Assembly (NCBI GenBank): GCA_030740795.1
Contig: JASLWO010000024.1
Location: forward strand, 1-58,073
Reading direction: 5' to 3'
Source: Acidimicrobiales bacterium
GTDB lineage: Bacteria > Actinomycetota > Acidimicrobiia > Acidimicrobiales > UBA8592
Length of the DNA stretch: 58,073 nucleotides
Below the pieces are notes generated by a model, which saw only the letters and a list, made by a program, of their open reading frames with translations, made no database searches and was not told the origin of the DNA. This document shows positions 50,213 to 58,073 of this stretch, in pieces. Each line of letters begins with the position of its first letter. Within the stretch, counting starts at the first letter, position 1. The position numbers and the translations under genes are program-made.

Positions 50213-53200
50213 GTGTTCTTAAAATCAATAACCCTTAAAGGATTTAAGTCTTTTGCTGAATCCACGACGTTGGAATTTGAATCCGGAGTCACAGTTGTAG
50301 TGGGTCCAAACGGGAGCGGAAAATCAAATGTAGTTGATGCCGTAGCTTGGGTACTCGGAGCTCAGGCTCCCGGGTCGGTTCGGTCCCAAAAAATGGACGA
50401 CGTGATTTTTGCTGGCACTACGAAGAGGTCAGCATTGGGGCGTGCGGAAGTTTCGCTGACTATTGACAATTCAGCGAAAATCCTCCCACTTGATTTCAAT
50501 GAAATAACCATAAGTCGAACGTTATTTAGAGATGGTGAAAGTGAATATGCCATGAATAATGTCTCGTGCCGACTATTAGATATTCAAGAATTGCTTAGTG
50601 ATTCAGGGGTGGGTCGCCATCAACATGTCATTGTTTCGCAAGGTCAGATTGATGCCGTTCTTAACTCCAAGCCTGAAGAAAGAAGGGCAATTATTGAAGA
50701 AGCCGCCGGTGTCCTGAAATACCGGAAACGAAGAGAAAAATCTCAACGCCGGCTTAAAGCTACAGAAGAGAACCTTACGCGGCTACAAGATCTTCTTAGA
50801 GAGGTAAGACGACAACTCAAACCGCTTGAACGCCAAGCAGATGCGGCTAGGAGACACGGATCCTTGTTTGATGAATTGACTACCCTGAGACGTCATCTAG
50901 CTGGGAAAGAAATAGCATCTCTCCGAGAAGGGCTCAAAGCCATTCAAGGTGCTAAAACCCAACACCACCAATCAGAACGTGGGATTAGATCATCGTTAAC
51001 TGGACTTGATAGCCAAATTGAGAAATCCGAGGATCAATTGGCAACAAGTGGAGTAGATGATGCAGCGGACCACCTCGCGCAAGCAGAAGGCCTTCGAGAA
51101 CGAGCTAAAGGTCTTCGAGCGCTTCTAACAGAACGGATAGCAAGTATTCATCGGCAAATAGATATGCAAGTCGATCAAGGTGTTGTAGAAACACTCGAAG
51201 CTGAGACAGCGCGGCTACGACAGGAATTATCTGATTCGATTGTGATACGAGAAGAACTTGTGCCAGCTACGAAAGAAATAGTCAAAGCAGAAAAAGAACT
51301 CGCATCCCAACGTTCTAATTTCCAAACGGAGTTTGCCCCAGAATTGCAAGAACGCGGAACGGCTGCAGCTGAATCACGTGGGCAATTAGCCGTGATCAAC
51401 ACGACTCTAGAAAATCTGCAAATAAAAATTGTTGAATTAAGTGTTCAACTTCAGGATTTGAAAGAATCCGAGAAAAATTGCTTAACGCTTACGAGAGAAC
51501 TTGATCTACAGCTATCTAAAACCAGTGATTCTAAAGATAGTGCAGAAAAAAATCACAAAATACTAAGTGGCGAAGCTGGCAAACTATTAGAACTTCTCAA
51601 CGGTGTTCAAGCAAAATACGCAGAAGCTCAACTTGAAAGTAAATCTTGGGTTGCTAGAGCAGATGCATTGTCACTTGCTTTGGAAGAGTCAAGAAAATTA
51701 AGCGGTATAGAAGAAGTCTCTGAAATAGAAGGTGTTTACGGGTCACTGCTTGAATTGATTCACGTGGATGATGGTTGGGAAGCCGCATTTGAAGCAGCGA
51801 TAGGTCTAGGTGTGGCTTCAGTCGTAGTAAATGATATTGAAACAGCTAAAAAAACGATTGCGAAGATTCAAAATTCAGGCCGTTCAGGAGGAGTGTTAAT
51901 CGCACCTTCTGACTCGCCATCAAAGAGTCCCCAAAGCCCTTTGAGAGATCATGTTCAATCTGACTTACCAGAAATTGAAATTCTTCTTGATAAATTTCTT
52001 AGTGGAATCCGGATCCTTCCAGACTGGTCTGCAGGGGTGGAACAATCATTGCTATACCCAGAGACCGTATTCGTCACTATGGAAGGTGATCATTTCAGTC
52101 CACGTGGATGGCGAATTGGGGTCTCTGGTAAAGGAGCAACTGGCAGTGCATTAGAAGAAGCCTTAGATAGATCCCAAACTGCATTAGACAATGTTCGGCA
52201 GTGCGAAGACGAACTCCGGCGATCACAACGTGATCTTGAACAATCTAAGAAAGACCTTGATGCTTCTACAGAGTCAATGCGCCAATCACAACGTGACTTT
52301 GATGAGATAAGAGAGGCAAAATCTAGGTCTGAAAGTGATATTCGTGCTCTTCGTGTAGAGATAGATGCTCTAGAGAAACAAGAAATTTCTATACAAAGCA
52401 ATATAGAGGAACAAATCGTTTCTCAAAATCGCCTTGTGGGCGAACTGCCTGACTTAGAGACCCACGAGAAGGAAGCACTGGAGAGAACAAAAATAGCCGA
52501 GAGCCGAAGACAGGAATTAGAAACCATCGCAGCAGAAGTAGGTGCGAAGCGGGCTGCGATAGATGTCCGCCTCGAATCAATGTATGAAAGAGAGAAATTC
52601 TTGCAAGGCAGACTTTCAGAAATTGAGAATCGTCTTAACGGGTTTACAAACCAGCGAGAAGAAGCAGAGTCTCGACGGTTGAACTTGGAGAAACGACTCC
52701 GGTTAGCAGAATTCTTGAGAACAGTAGTTGAAGAAAAATCTTCAATGCTTGAAATAGAGCTACTTGAGTTACGACAATTGCGACAACACCAGTCCGACTC
52801 TGCGCAAAAAGCTGTCAGCGAACTTGAGGGGTACAGGATACAAAGAAGTGAAGCGGAGATAAAACTAAGCCAAATACGCGAAGAACTACACAGATCTGAA
52901 CTTAAGGAATCAGAGTACTCTCTTAAATTAGAAGCTCTCGTAGAAACAGTTAGAAGAGAACTTGATTGTGAACCAGGAGCCGCCATTTCTACAGAATGTC
53001 CACCTATTGAAGGCGTGACTGCTAAAGGTCGAGTGCGCGAACTAGAACGAGAACTCAAAATTATGGGCCCGATTAACCCTTTAGCGCTACAAGAGTATGA
53101 AGAGCTCAATTCGCGGTTTGAATTTCTTCAAGCGCAGCTACAAGATGTTCGAGACTCTCGACGCGAGCTCAACAAAGTCATTAAAGCTATTGACCAAGAA

Positions 53201-53716
53201 ATTGTTACTGTGTTCACCGCCGCTTTCGCTGATATAAGTATGAACTTTGAGAACTTGTTCTCGTCTCTTTTTCCAGGGGGAGAGGGTTCCCTAAAATTAA
53301 CAGAACCAAATAACTTATTAGAAACAGGAATTGAAATAGAGGCGAAACCTTCAGGGAAGAACATTAAGAAACTTTCGTTACTTTCTGGTGGAGAACGGTC
53401 CCTTACCTCGTTGGCTTTCCTATTCTCAATATTCAGAAGCCGACCATCACCCTTTTATGTAATGGATGAGGTTGAGGCAGCCCTAGACGATGTCAACTTA
53501 CAAAGATTTCTCCAATTAGTAAAAGAGTTTAGAGATGAGGCTCAATTGATCATTGTGAGCCATCAAAAACGAACCATGGAAACAGCGGATTGCCTATATG
53601 GCGTCACCATGAAGCCAGGAGGGTCTTCAAAAATTGTTAGCGAAAAACCCTCAATAATAGATCATGATAAGAAGACGTTGTTCGAAATGGCGGATGCGCA
53701 AACCAATAACGTTTAG
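50213..53716 (+). CDS. smc: Chromosome segregation protein SMC
   Basis: The ATPase core of the bacterial condensin, 1167 residues. The head begins MFLKSITLKGFKSFAESTTLEF with Walker A GPNGSGKSN at 31-39. A long coiled coil runs from about 165 to 500. The hinge lies at about 510-660 (IEGVYGSLLELIHVDDGWEAAFEAAIGLG ... FVTMEGDHFSPRGWRIG). The returning coiled coil leads to the C-terminal signature LSGGERSLTSLAFLFSIF (about 1053) and Walker B FYVMDEVEAALDDVN. Complete. The start is GTG. No scpA or scpB is nearby. Confidence 0.97.
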   Translation: MFLKSITLKGFKSFAESTTLEFESGVTVVVGPNGSGKSNVVDAVAWVLGAQAPGSVRSQKMDDVIFAGTTKRSALGRAEVSLTIDNSAKILPLDFNEITISRTLFRDGESEYAMNNVSCRLLDIQELLSDSGVGRHQHVIVSQGQIDAVLNSKPEERRAIIEEAAGVLKYRKRREKSQRRLKATEENLTRLQDLLREVRRQLKPLERQADAARRHGSLFDELTTLRRHLAGKEIASLREGLKAIQGAKTQHHQSERGIRSSLTGLDSQIEKSEDQLATSGVDDAADHLAQAEGLRERAKGLRALLTERIASIHRQIDMQVDQGVVETLEAETARLRQELSDSIVIREELVPATKEIVKAEKELASQRSNFQTEFAPELQERGTAAAESRGQLAVINTTLENLQIKIVELSVQLQDLKESEKNCLTLTRELDLQLSKTSDSKDSAEKNHKILSGEAGKLLELLNGVQAKYAEAQLESKSWVARADALSLALEESRKLSGIEEVSEIEGVYGSLLELIHVDDGWEAAFEAAIGLGVASVVVNDIETAKKTIAKIQNSGRSGGVLIAPSDSPSKSPQSPLRDHVQSDLPEIEILLDKFLSGIRILPDWSAGVEQSLLYPETVFVTMEGDHFSPRGWRIGVSGKGATGSALEEALDRSQTALDNVRQCEDELRRSQRDLEQSKKDLDASTESMRQSQRDFDEIREAKSRSESDIRALRVEIDALEKQEISIQSNIEEQIVSQNRLVGELPDLETHEKEALERTKIAESRRQELETIAAEVGAKRAAIDVRLESMYEREKFLQGRLSEIENRLNGFTNQREEAESRRLNLEKRLRLAEFLRTVVEEKSSMLEIELLELRQLRQHQSDSAQKAVSELEGYRIQRSEAEIKLSQIREELHRSELKESEYSLKLEALVETVRRELDCEPGAAISTECPPIEGVTAKGRVRELERELKIMGPINPLALQEYEELNSRFEFLQAQLQDVRDSRRELNKVIKAIDQEIVTVFTAAFADISMNFENLFSSLFPGGEGSLKLTEPNNLLETGIEIEAKPSGKNIKKLSLLSGGERSLTSLAFLFSIFRSRPSPFYVMDEVEAALDDVNLQRFLQLVKEFRDEAQLIIVSHQKRTMETADCLYGVTMKPGGSSKIVSEKPSIIDHDKKTLFEMADAQTNNV

Positions 53717-53838
53717 TCCATTTTTGCTAGGTAAAGAAAGCTGACTTTCAATAATTACGTTGGCGGATTACGAGTTATTCTTAATGGCTTTCAAGCTAGA
53801 GTAAGTACATTGATTAAAACTAGATTAGAGAATCGGTA

Positions 53839-55005
53839 ATGAACCCTTGGAACCAATCATGGAGAGAGCACTCTCCAAGAGGAGAAAACGATGCCGCTTT
53901 CCCGTTTTGGCCATCTGACCAAGTTGTTCCCAGATCAAGTGAGAATCGACAAAGGAGCGATAGAAAGAGGCGAGTGATCCTATCGTTTTTAGCCTGCGCA
54001 GCTTTACTATCTGGGGGCATAATGATTGGAGTTAATGCAGGTACCGGAAACACGTCAACAGAAGTGGAGACAATCGCTTCATTCCCCATGTCTTCACCGA
54101 TAGTAGGTGATTCTGTCGAACCAGTAGCTGCTGTAGCTGAAGCAGTTGGACCTTCTGTTGTCCGAATTGATACTGCAACAGGGACAGGTAGCGGAATTAT
54201 TTTTGATGAGACCGGAGTTGTTGTTACAAACGCACATGTTGTGCAAGGTGAAGAATCAGTTGAGATTCAACTTGCAGATGGGACTCGTGCCACAGGTCTA
54301 ATTCTAGGTGCTGACCCGAATGTAGACATAGCTCTTGTTCAGATACAAGGCAGCCTAACATTTAAAAAAGCAACTTTCGCTACACTTGAAACTGTAAGGG
54401 TGGGTCAGCTCGCTGTAGCGATTGGAAGCCCTTTTGGTTTGGAACAGAGTGTTACGGCCGGTATCGTATCGGCAATTAACCGTGCAGTCACCACCGAAAA
54501 TATTTACGATGGTTCTATTGCAGTGGTTGAGATGATTCAAACTGATGCACCTATAAATCCTGGGAACTCAGGAGGAGCGTTAGTTGATAGACAAGGACGC
54601 GTCGTAGGAATGAACACATTGATTCGAACGGACGGCGTTGTTGAAGGCAATATTGGAGTTGGTTTCGCTATCCCAACTGACACAATATTCCTCGTCGCTG
54701 AAAGGATAACCAATGGAGAATCGTTAGAAAGCGGATTTCTAGGGATAAGCGGGCAAAATCCAACATTAGGGAGAGCAGGTGCCCTAGTTATTAGCGTGGT
54801 AATGGGTAGTCCTGCAGATTCGGCGGGTTTAGAAACTGGTGACTTAATCATTGCAGTTGATGATGCCCCAATTCTAGGAATGTCTGAATTAGCTGCTCGA
54901 ATTCGATTAAGTTCACCGGGAACCACGCTCGAAGTCACAGTTCTAAGAAATGGCGAACAAATGACTTTTACAGTAGTGCTTGCAGCTTTAGGGAGATTTG
55001 ATTGA
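53839..55005 (+). CDS. HtrA/DegP-like serine protease with one PDZ domain
   Basis: A membrane-anchored extracytoplasmic protease of 388 residues. A ~45-residue basic cytoplasmic N terminus precedes one TM helix (about 46-66). The trypsin-like domain has an intact triad: H133 (VVVTNAHVVQG), D163 (DPNVDIALVQI) and S244 (INPGNSGGALVD), with AIGSPFGLEQSVTAGIVSAINR. One PDZ domain (about 295-385: GFLGISGQ ... SPADSAGLETGDLIIAVDDAPI) ends the protein. Role: protein quality control outside the membrane. Its place between smc and ftsY is not the usual arrangement. Confidence 0.94.
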   Translation: MNPWNQSWREHSPRGENDAAFPFWPSDQVVPRSSENRQRSDRKRRVILSFLACAALLSGGIMIGVNAGTGNTSTEVETIASFPMSSPIVGDSVEPVAAVAEAVGPSVVRIDTATGTGSGIIFDETGVVVTNAHVVQGEESVEIQLADGTRATGLILGADPNVDIALVQIQGSLTFKKATFATLETVRVGQLAVAIGSPFGLEQSVTAGIVSAINRAVTTENIYDGSIAVVEMIQTDAPINPGNSGGALVDRQGRVVGMNTLIRTDGVVEGNIGVGFAIPTDTIFLVAERITNGESLESGFLGISGQNPTLGRAGALVISVVMGSPADSAGLETGDLIIAVDDAPILGMSELAARIRLSSPGTTLEVTVLRNGEQMTFTVVLAALGRFD

Positions 55006-55036
55006 TGAGCGGAGACGCCTCAGAAGGCCGTGATTG

Positions 55037-55942
55037 ATGTCGCGTATATCAAAAGAAGTTTCAAAAACAAGAAACAATTTTTCGTTATTCTCAAAATTTC
55101 ATCGCGACAGATCTTTAGGATCCGACTTTTGGGTAGAAGTTGAGGAAGCGCTGATACAGGCTGATGTGGGAGTAGGGACGACGACTTCGTTAGTAACGGA
55201 ACTGAAGCAACAGGCCAAGGAACAGAAGCTAACTTCAATTGAAGAAATTACTGATTGCATTAAACACAAATTGAAATATCTATTGTCGGGTCCAGATAGG
55301 ACCTTTAACCTTGAGGGTAATCCAGCTGTCTGGATCTTTGTCGGCGTGAATGGGGTTGGCAAAACGACCTCTATCGGAAAAATAGCTTTCTGGCAGGAAT
55401 CATTGGGTAAGAAAGTTGTTTTAGCAGCTGGAGATACGTTTCGAGCTGCTGCAGCAGAACAATTAGAGAAATGGGCTCAACAATGCAACTCTGAATTAAT
55501 AAGAGGAGCAGAAGGAGCGGACCCAAGTTCAGTTATCTACGACGCTATAGAACATGCTCACTCATCGTCAATCCCGCTCGTCTTAGCAGATACAGCGGGA
55601 AGGCTTCACACAAAAACAAACCTGATGGATGAACTATCCAAAATCCAACGCGTCGCTAGCATGGGCTCGGGAATAGTAACGGAGATATTACTCACTTTAG
55701 ACGCAACTACTGGACAGAATGGTTTGGAACAAGCAAAAAACTTTGCTAAATCTATTGATATATCAGGTATTATTTTGACCAAGCTTGATGGTTCCTCGCG
55801 TGGTGGTATTATCTTCGCCATACAAGAAGAAACAGGAATACCAGTAAAATTCATAGGGATAGGCGAGGAATCTCAAGACCTAATTCCATTTGACCCTGAA
55901 GATTTCGTAGAAGCTTTATTTGATTTTCAACCAGAGAAATAA
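55037..55942 (+). CDS. ftsY: Signal recognition particle receptor FtsY
   Basis: Receptor GTPase for SRP-dependent membrane targeting. About 301 residues, essentially only the NG domain; the acidic A domain seen in E. coli is absent. N domain: FWVEVEEALIQADVGVGTT. G motifs: FVGVNGVGKTTSIGKIA, AAGDTFRAAAAEQLEKWAQQ, PLVLADTAGRLHTKTNLMDEL, ILTKLDGSSRGGIIFAI, GIGEESQDLIPFDPEDFVEALF. I use the ATG at 55037, after AGAAGG, over the adjacent TTG. It starts 31 bp after the HtrA stop and lies 52 bp before ffh. Confidence 0.96.
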   Translation: MSRISKEVSKTRNNFSLFSKFHRDRSLGSDFWVEVEEALIQADVGVGTTTSLVTELKQQAKEQKLTSIEEITDCIKHKLKYLLSGPDRTFNLEGNPAVWIFVGVNGVGKTTSIGKIAFWQESLGKKVVLAAGDTFRAAAAEQLEKWAQQCNSELIRGAEGADPSSVIYDAIEHAHSSSIPLVLADTAGRLHTKTNLMDELSKIQRVASMGSGIVTEILLTLDATTGQNGLEQAKNFAKSIDISGIILTKLDGSSRGGIIFAIQEETGIPVKFIGIGEESQDLIPFDPEDFVEALFDFQPEK

Positions 55943-55994
55943 ATTCCGCAGTATTACAAGACTAGCCACTAAATAAATTCGATTAGAGAAAGAA

Positions 55995-57422
55995 ATGTTT
56001 GACTCCCTTACCAACCGCCTAGGAGACATCTTTGGGCGTCTCAAAAGCAAAGGACGACTGTCTGAAACCCAGATTAACGATGTCCTAGAAGAAGTAAGAA
56101 CTGCTTTACTTGAAGCAGATGTTAATCTCCAGGTAGCGAAAGACTTCCAGCGAAACGTTAGGGCAAGATGCTTATCAGCTGAAGTTCATAAAGCTTTAAA
56201 CCCTGCTCAACAAGTAATCAAATCTGTAAACGAAGAACTTGTCAGCATCCTCGGAGGGGAAGCCTTGACAATTTCCTACGCTGATAAGCCACCGACAGTG
56301 GTTCTTCTCGCTGGTTTGCAGGGAGTTGGAAAAACTACAAATGCTGTCAAGTTAGCGAAATGGTTCAAATCCCAGGGAAGAAACCCGTTACTCATAGGCG
56401 CTGACCTTCAGAGACCAGCAGCTGTTGAGCAACTAAGAACTCTAGCGAACCAAATTGACGTACCAGTCTTCTCGCAGGGAAGTGACCCAGTTATGGTGGC
56501 AGCCAAAGGAATCAAAGAAGCTAAGGCAACTGGTCGAGACGTCGTTATTTGTGACACCGCTGGACGATTGACTATCGATGAAGAAATGATGCAACAACTA
56601 AGGCAGATATCTGACTCGGTAGAACCTCATTACACATTCTTGGTGATTGATGCAATGACAGGACAGGAAGCTCTTAATGTTGCGGAATCTTTCCACAACC
56701 AACTTGAGTTAGACGCGATGGTAATAACAAAACTGGATGGAGATGCTCGAGGTGGAGCAGCACTATCAGCTAAATCTGTAGTGGGTAAGCCAATAGCTTT
56801 CGCGTCTATCGGAGAAAAGTTAGAAGATTTTGAACAGTTTCACCCAGACCGGTTAGCTAGTCGCATTCTTGGGATGGGAGACGTGCTAACTCTAATAGAA
56901 AAGGCAGAAGATGCTTTTGACGAAGAAGAGGCGAAGAAAGCAACTCAAAAGCTGATTAGTGGGCAATTCACATTGGAAGATTTCCTTGAGCAAATGCAAC
57001 AGCTGAAAAAAATGGGTCCTTTAGAGAACATTGTCGGGATGATGCCGGACCTACCTCCTGGCGCTGACCCTTCGGATGTAGATGAGAGTCGCCTAGCTAG
57101 GATGGAAGCGATCATTACATCAATGACTGTTGAAGAACGCAACAATCCAACTGTCATTGATGGGTCGCGCCGCAGCAGAATCGCTAAAGGATCTGGAACT
57201 AGTGTTCAGGAAGTTAGTTCGCTTTTGAAGCAATTCAAAGAAATAAAGCGAATGATGAAGGGTGCAGTGAAACCTCGTAGGAAGAACAAAAGAAAAGGTT
57301 CAAAAAAACGCAAGAAAGGTAATCCGAGCTCTCGGGAGAAACAGAAAAATCAGTTTGAAATTTCCCAATCTGAAACTTCAGACGAGTTTGATCTGAGTGA
57401 ATTTGGAACATTCTCAAACTAA
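55995..57422 (+). CDS. ffh: Signal recognition particle protein Ffh
   Basis: The SRP54 GTPase of 475 residues. N domain: MFDSLTNRLGDIFGRLKSKGRLSE. G motifs: LAGLQGVGKTTNAVKLAKW, GADLQRPAAVEQLRTLA, VICDTAGRLTIDEEMMQQL, ITKLDGDARGGAALS, SIGEKLEDFEQFHPDRLASRILGMGD. The M domain (about 300-420) is methionine-rich: FLEQMQQLKKMGPLENIVGMMPD and the RNA-binding SRRSRIAKGSGTSVQEVSSLLKQFKEIKRMMK. The tail is basic, then acidic. It follows ftsY and precedes rpsP. Confidence 0.97.
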   Translation: MFDSLTNRLGDIFGRLKSKGRLSETQINDVLEEVRTALLEADVNLQVAKDFQRNVRARCLSAEVHKALNPAQQVIKSVNEELVSILGGEALTISYADKPPTVVLLAGLQGVGKTTNAVKLAKWFKSQGRNPLLIGADLQRPAAVEQLRTLANQIDVPVFSQGSDPVMVAAKGIKEAKATGRDVVICDTAGRLTIDEEMMQQLRQISDSVEPHYTFLVIDAMTGQEALNVAESFHNQLELDAMVITKLDGDARGGAALSAKSVVGKPIAFASIGEKLEDFEQFHPDRLASRILGMGDVLTLIEKAEDAFDEEEAKKATQKLISGQFTLEDFLEQMQQLKKMGPLENIVGMMPDLPPGADPSDVDESRLARMEAIITSMTVEERNNPTVIDGSRRSRIAKGSGTSVQEVSSLLKQFKEIKRMMKGAVKPRRKNKRKGSKKRKKGNPSSREKQKNQFEISQSETSDEFDLSEFGTFSN

Positions 57423-57471
57423 AGGGAATAATCTATTTAAAGAAATATCCCAAAGATCATTGAAGCGACGA

Positions 57472-57515
57472 TTTTTCTCGGCACAATATGTGACGACCGA
57501 AAAGTAATTTTTTTT
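57472..57515 (+). terminator. Candidate rho-independent terminator between ffh and rpsP
   Basis: A stem of TCGG/CCGA extended by TTTT/AAAA around a single-base bulge (arms 57472-57481 and 57497-57503) is followed within a few bases by eight consecutive T (57508-57515). The stem is modest and AT-rich with a 15-nt loop, so strength is uncertain. The remaining ~90 bp before rpsP show no clear motif. Confidence 0.4.
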
Positions 57516-57604
57516 AAGTGTGTATCTGTAAGAAAACCAAATAGGATACGAACTGATCTAGGAAGAGATTGCCAAAGTGGCTTTAATCTCAGAAAGAAGA
57601 AAAC

Positions 57605-58073
57605 GTGGCAGTTAAACTCCGCCTTGTACGAATGGGGAAACGTAAACAACCCACATACCGCGTAGTGGCAGCAGATAGTCGCTCACCACGCAATGGCCGA
57701 TTTATTGAAATATTAGGGACCTATGAACCAAGGCAAGAACCTTCTGTAATCAATATTGACAATGAAAGAGCTTTGCATTGGTTACGGAATGGAGCGAAAC
57801 CAACTGAACGGGTAGAAAAATTACTTCGAATTACGGGCACTTGGGAAGAATTCACAGGAAAACCATTAGAGCCCATTGTCTATGCTGTCAAAGAAGTAAA
57901 CATTGGAACCACGGAAACAGAACAAGAAATAACAGAGGAGCCAGATTCAACAGAAGCATCGGTAGAAACCACTGTTGAAGAGAAAAAAGAATCGGAAGAA
58001 TCGGAAGAATCGGAAGAATCGGAAGAATCGGAAGAATCGGAAGAATCGGAAGAATCGGAAGAATCGGAAGAAT
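57605..58073 (+). CDS. rpsP: 30S ribosomal protein S16 with acidic repeat tail (3' end outside window)
   Basis: From GTG at 57605: VAVKLRLVRMGKRKQPTYRV followed by VAADSRSPRNGRFIEILGTYEP, the diagnostic S16 N terminus. RALHWLRNGAKPTERVEKLLRITG ends the core at about residue 80-90. An acidic extension of at least 60 residues follows (TETEQEITEEPDSTEASVE, then a long ESE repeat) and is still open at the window end. S16 is normally 80-110 residues; acidic tails are known in some actinobacteria. No strong Shine-Dalgarno; GAAAGAAGAAAAC precedes the start. Confidence 0.93.
   Translation, partial: MAVKLRLVRMGKRKQPTYRVVAADSRSPRNGRFIEILGTYEPRQEPSVINIDNERALHWLRNGAKPTERVEKLLRITGTWEEFTGKPLEPIVYAVKEVNIGTTETEQEITEEPDSTEASVETTVEEKKESEESEESEESEESEESEESEESEESEE
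57988..58073 (+). repeat. 9-bp tandem repeat (GAATCGGAA)n reaching the window end
   Basis: About nine perfect copies of a 9-bp unit, coding Glu-Ser-Glu in the rpsP frame, run to the last base. The array is cut by the window edge, so its full length is unknown. The unit is a multiple of three, so copy-number changes would alter tail length without a frameshift. Confidence 0.95.

Noticed and set aside
52423-53109. 228-codon minus-strand Ser-rich ORF within smc
   Set aside because: A Ser/Arg-rich shadow of the SMC coiled coil; the plus frame is unambiguous.
1-58073. tRNA genes, rRNA, insertion sequences or prophage remnants
   Set aside because: No cloverleaf, CCA-type acceptor end, transposase motif, terminal inverted repeat or integrase was seen in the intergenic spaces; almost all are under 150 bp.

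Overview
The window reads as chromosomal DNA of a free-living, probably marine actinobacterium, most likely an Acidimicrobiia-type lineage with a streamlined, AT-leaning genome. The lineage is inferred from gene content: a mycothiol S-conjugate amidase, the NucS/EndoMS mismatch endonuclease, a MurT/GatD lipid II amidation pair, a SepIVA-like division protein, a MhuD-like heme monooxygenase, an F420-type LLM oxidoreductase and a UvrD2-like helicase. Genes are tightly packed on both strands, often with 1-30 bp gaps or 4 bp overlaps. I see no mobile element, CRISPR array, rRNA or tRNA.

Layout. 1-4850 (+): the tail of an unidentified gene, gpsA, a glycosidase-like hypothetical, rnhB, a Nfu/NifU N-terminal-domain protein, dodecin and a hotdog thioesterase. 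4847-9460: an SDR, a mycothiol amidase-like gene overlapping an SCP2 gene, a 3-hydroxyacyl-CoA dehydrogenase with an LLM oxidoreductase, and two small ORFs. 9470-14925 (-): PAP2 phosphatase, geranylgeranyl-reductase-like flavoprotein, VanW/FN3 surface protein, nucS and cysQ, the last divergent from cysDNC (15024-17801, +). 17805-26506 (-): a rhomboid-fold protein lacking the serine motif, gatD/murT, a pentapeptide lipoprotein coupled to a very large cysteine-rich repeat protein, and ettA. 26590-37902: HAD, xth, an APC permease, a UvrD2-like helicase, PH-domain protein, acyl-CoA racemase, MhuD plus a 4-TM protein, galE, a sugar-lactone oxidase and a D-threonine-aldolase-like enzyme. 37922-39844 (-): pckA and a cold-shock-like protein. 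39994 to the end (+): fakA-like, recG, GNAT, rsmD, coaD, sepIVA-like, DUF177, rpmF, plsX, acpP, rnc, an altered Fpg-like gene, smc, htrA, ftsY, ffh and rpsP. This is the classic lipid/ribosome/SRP/chromosome-segregation block; rpsP runs off the window end inside a 9-bp tandem repeat.

Most notable points. (1) At least twelve genes carry a TANNNT hexamer exactly 6 nt before the start codon and no usable Shine-Dalgarno, with three more at 7 nt; this points to widespread leaderless transcription. (2) A secreted acidic protein of about 1069 residues has 30 regularly spaced cysteines in three successive repeat families and overlaps the start of a pentapeptide-repeat lipoprotein gene; I cannot assign it to a known system. 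(3) The Fpg-family gene between rnc and smc has lost the catalytic N-terminal proline, the conserved Asn and three of the four zinc-finger cysteines. (4) The rhomboid-like protein lacks the GxSG serine motif. (5) rpsP has an acidic ESE-repeat tail. Three small genes (7098-7250, 9287-9460, 44481-44648) are called from direct reading.
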